This document shows positions 12,054-13,812 of a stretch of DNA of 13,812 nt, one piece after another (the first letter of the stretch is position 1; every line of letters begins with the position of its first letter). Position numbers and translations under genes: made by a program. The notes beneath the pieces were generated by a model. It searched no databases and was not told where the DNA came from. It saw nothing but the letters and a program-made list of their open reading frames with translations. Source of the DNA: Acidimicrobiales bacterium. Its GTDB lineage: Bacteria > Actinomycetota > Acidimicrobiia > Acidimicrobiales > SZUA-35. The stretch covers positions 1-13,812 of the forward strand of contig JABDJU010000164.1 in NCBI GenBank assembly GCA_013003325.1, read 5' to 3'.

Positions 12054-13214
12054 ATGAACACACAGAACTACGTGGCGGTCATCAAAGTCGTCGGCGTCGG
12101 CGGCGGAGGTTGTAACGCCGTCAACCGAATGATCGACGCCGGCATGCGCGGTGTCGAGTTCATCTCGGTCAACACCGATGCGCAGTCCCTGCTCATGAAC
12201 GATGCGGAGACCAAGATCCACATCGGTCGGGAGCTCACCCGGGGCCTCGGAGCGGGGTCTGACCCCGCGATCGGTCAACAGGCCGCCGAGGAACATCGCG
12301 AAGAGATTTCCGCTGCTCTCGAAGGCGGCGACATGGTCTTCATCACCGTCGGCGAAGGCGGTGGCACCGGAACCGGCGCCGCGCCCGTGATCGCTGAGAT
12401 CGCCAAGACTCAGGGTGCGCTCACCATCGCCGTCGTCACCCGACCCTTCGGGTTTGAAGGACGCCGGCGGGCCACTCAAGCCGAGAGCGGGATCGCCAGG
12501 CTCAAGGAAAAGGTCGATACCCAGATCGTCATCCCCAACGATCGTTTGCTGTCCATCGCCGACGAGCGCACCAGCATGATCGACGCCTTCAAGATGGCCG
12601 ACGAGATCCTGCTGTCAGGTGTCTCGGGAATCACCGACCTCATCACCACCCCGGGTCTGATCAACACCGACTTTGCCGACGTTAGGATGATCATGTCCGA
12701 TGCCGGTTCGGCGTTGATGGGCATCGGACAATCAGCAGGGGAGGGGCGTGCGCTGAGCGCAGCCCGGTCGGCCATCGCGAGCCCGCTGCTCGAGGCTTCG
12801 ATCGAGGGGGCCCGAGGTATTCTCCTCTCCATCGCCGGCAGCAGCGAACTGGGCCTCTTCGAGGTCAACGAGGCGGCCGAAATCATTCACGATGTCGCCC
12901 ATCCCGAAGCCAACATCATCTTTGGCACCGTGGTCGACGAGAACATGGGCGAAGAGATCCGGGTCACCGTGATCGCGGCCGGCTTCGACCGCTGGGACGG
13001 TGAGCCGAGCCAGGATCGGGCCGTTTCCTACGCCGCTCCCACCGGCGGCGGTGCCACCCGAGCCAGTGCCAGCGCTGGTGGCCGCTACGACGCCTTCCTC
13101 GACGAGAGCGCCGGTGTTGCCGATCAGGGTCGCACACGGCAAGCCATCGACGTCTTCGCCAACGACGACGACGATCTCGACGACGATTTCGACGTTCCGA
13201 GCTTCCTGAAGTAG
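12054..13214 (+). CDS. ftsZ: Cell division GTPase FtsZ
   Basis: FtsZ is the tubulin-like GTPase whose filaments form the Z-ring and place septal wall synthesis. The 386-residue protein starts with the usual short N-terminus, then VVGVGGGGCNAVNRM. The nucleotide-binding signature GGGTGTG is at 102-108. The T7 synergy loop reads NTDFADVR (N204, D206), where many relatives have NVDFADV or NLDFADV. A Gly/Ser/Ala-rich linker follows (about 325-345), then a highly acidic run, and the C-terminal peptide DVPSFLK that in other species binds SepF or other partners. With no ftsA nearby, SepF is the likely membrane anchor, though sepF is not in the window. The segment encoding GAGSDPAIG contains the GGGGTCTGACCCC palindrome. 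An 85-nt spacer and a proper ribosome binding site suggest expression partly independent of the upstream operon. Confidence 0.98.
   Translation: MNTQNYVAVIKVVGVGGGGCNAVNRMIDAGMRGVEFISVNTDAQSLLMNDAETKIHIGRELTRGLGAGSDPAIGQQAAEEHREEISAALEGGDMVFITVGEGGGTGTGAAPVIAEIAKTQGALTIAVVTRPFGFEGRRRATQAESGIARLKEKVDTQIVIPNDRLLSIADERTSMIDAFKMADEILLSGVSGITDLITTPGLINTDFADVRMIMSDAGSALMGIGQSAGEGRALSAARSAIASPLLEASIEGARGILLSIAGSSELGLFEVNEAAEIIHDVAHPEANIIFGTVVDENMGEEIRVTVIAAGFDRWDGEPSQDRAVSYAAPTGGGATRASASAGGRYDAFLDESAGVADQGRTRQAIDVFANDDDDLDDDFDVPSFLK
12254..12266 (+). repeat. GGGGTCTGACCCC palindrome in ftsZ
   Basis: This is a perfect 6-bp-arm palindrome around a central T, matching the element at 6173-6185 in ftsW except for the central base, which is the same as reading that element on the other strand. 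Here it encodes G-S-D-P, in a place where FtsZ proteins commonly have GADP or similar. It is therefore probably native coding sequence that happens to match, not an insertion. Confidence 0.7.
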
Positions 13215-13215
13215 A

Positions 13216-13234
13216 CCGGGCGGGCATGGCCCGG
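13216..13234 (+). promoter_or_regulatory. Small hairpin enclosing the pgeF start codon
   Basis: CCGGGC (13216-13221) and GCCCGG (13229-13234) can pair as a six-base all-GC stem with a seven-base loop, GGGCATG, that contains the pgeF start codon (13226-13228). It directly follows the ftsZ stop. No T-tract follows, so it is not a standard terminator. It could dampen pgeF translation relative to ftsZ, or require ribosomes finishing ftsZ to open it. In GC-rich DNA such stems also arise by chance. Confidence 0.35.
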
Positions 13235-13812
13235 ACCCTCAGCCGACCCCTCCACGGCGGCACCGGCATAGAGATCACCATCTCGGATCGCAACGACGGC
13301 TCGCTGCGGGTCACCGAACCCGACTTCGCGCAGCGCCTGGCCCTGTTCTGGGGCGACCCCGTACCGCTGACCTGGCTGCGCCAGGTGCACGGTGAGGAGA
13401 TCGTGATCGTCACCGCTCCCGGAGCGCGGTCGGGAAGCGAAGCCGACGGCGCCTTCACCGAGCTGCCGAACGCTCCGCTTGCGGTGACCGTCGCCGACTG
13501 CGCCCCTGTTGTCATCGCCGCCGCCGGCTCTTCGTCGCAGGCTCTGGCCGTAGTCCACGCCGGATGGCGTGGTCTGATGGCGGGCATCATCGAGAAAGCG
13601 GCGGTGATGGTGGTCGCCGCGGCCCCCGACGGCGAACGGTTCACGTTCTGCGGACCTTGCATTGGCGCCGACGACTACCAGTTCTCCGCAACCGACCTTG
13701 TGCCGATCGCCGAACGCTATGGACCTACCGTCGTGTCTCGCACCCGGCACGGGGGCCCGGCGCTCGACCTGTTCGCCGGCGTGAGTTGTGCGCTCTCGCG
13801 GTCGGGCTTCCC
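13226..13812 (+). CDS. pgeF: PgeF/YfiH-family protein (laccase domain, peptidoglycan editing factor), 3' end cut by window
   Basis: This family has zinc- or copper-binding sites and is described both as a purine nucleoside-processing enzyme and, for E. coli YfiH/PgeF, as a factor that keeps wrong amino acids out of the peptidoglycan stem. The visible 195 codons have no stop and show the family pattern: WLRQVHG (H55), SEADGAFTELP, VADCAPVVI (C92), VHAGWRGLMAG (H111) and GPCIGADDYQF. The H55/C92/H111 set fits the metal-binding triad. ATG 13226 lies 11 nt after ftsZ and gives a sensible N-terminus; the ribosome binding site is weak (GCGGG is close to the ATG). pgeF directly after ftsZ, often followed by yggS and sepF, is a known arrangement in actinobacteria and other Gram-positives. 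The C-terminal part lies beyond the window. Confidence 0.92.
   Translation, partial: MARTLSRPLHGGTGIEITISDRNDGSLRVTEPDFAQRLALFWGDPVPLTWLRQVHGEEIVIVTAPGARSGSEADGAFTELPNAPLAVTVADCAPVVIAAAGSSSQALAVVHAGWRGLMAGIIEKAAVMVVAAAPDGERFTFCGPCIGADDYQFSATDLVPIAERYGPTVVSRTRHGGPALDLFAGVSCALSRSGF

Overview
This window is a division and cell wall (dcw) cluster from a high-GC Gram-positive bacterium, most likely an actinomycete-grade organism (Actinomycetota; an Acidimicrobiia-like member is my best guess, from overall character only). The reasons are high GC, MurE carrying the DNPR motif of meso-diaminopimelate-type peptidoglycan, no ftsA between ftsQ and ftsZ, an FtsZ ending in an acidic DVPSFLK-type peptide, and a pgeF (YfiH) homologue right after ftsZ. 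No signature fixes the genus.

Layout, all on the + strand. 1-168 is a non-coding leader with a long-range 24-bp inverted repeat. It is followed by rsmH (169-1098), ftsL (1095-1532), ftsI/pbpB (1529-3439), murE (3436-4842), mraY (4847-5893), ftsW (5890-7428), murG (7415-8545), murC (8545-9939), murB (9936-10904), ftsQ (10904-11968), an 85-nt gap, ftsZ (12054-13214) and a 5' fragment of pgeF (13226 to the right edge). From rsmH to ftsQ every junction overlaps by 1-14 nt or is separated by only 4 nt, so ten genes look like one translationally coupled operon. ftsZ is the only gene with real spacing in front of it, and an unusually AT-rich, promoter-like patch lies inside the 3' end of ftsQ.

Together the genes make and use lipid II. 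MurB and MurC act on UDP-MurNAc, MurE adds the third stem residue, MraY and MurG build lipid I and lipid II, and FtsW/FtsI polymerise and crosslink it at the septum under FtsQ/FtsL control and FtsZ guidance. PgeF may edit muropeptide composition. RsmH methylates 16S rRNA. murD and murF are missing from their usual places beside mraY, so those two steps must be encoded elsewhere.

The most unusual feature is that FtsW (about 150 residues) and FtsQ (about 110 residues) carry long, repetitive Lys/Ala/Arg-rich cytoplasmic tails resembling histone H1 tails, and FtsL has a milder version. Such tails could bind nucleoid DNA, RNA or anionic membrane and so link the divisome to the chromosome. Nothing here looks like a mobile element, CRISPR array, RNA gene or phage.
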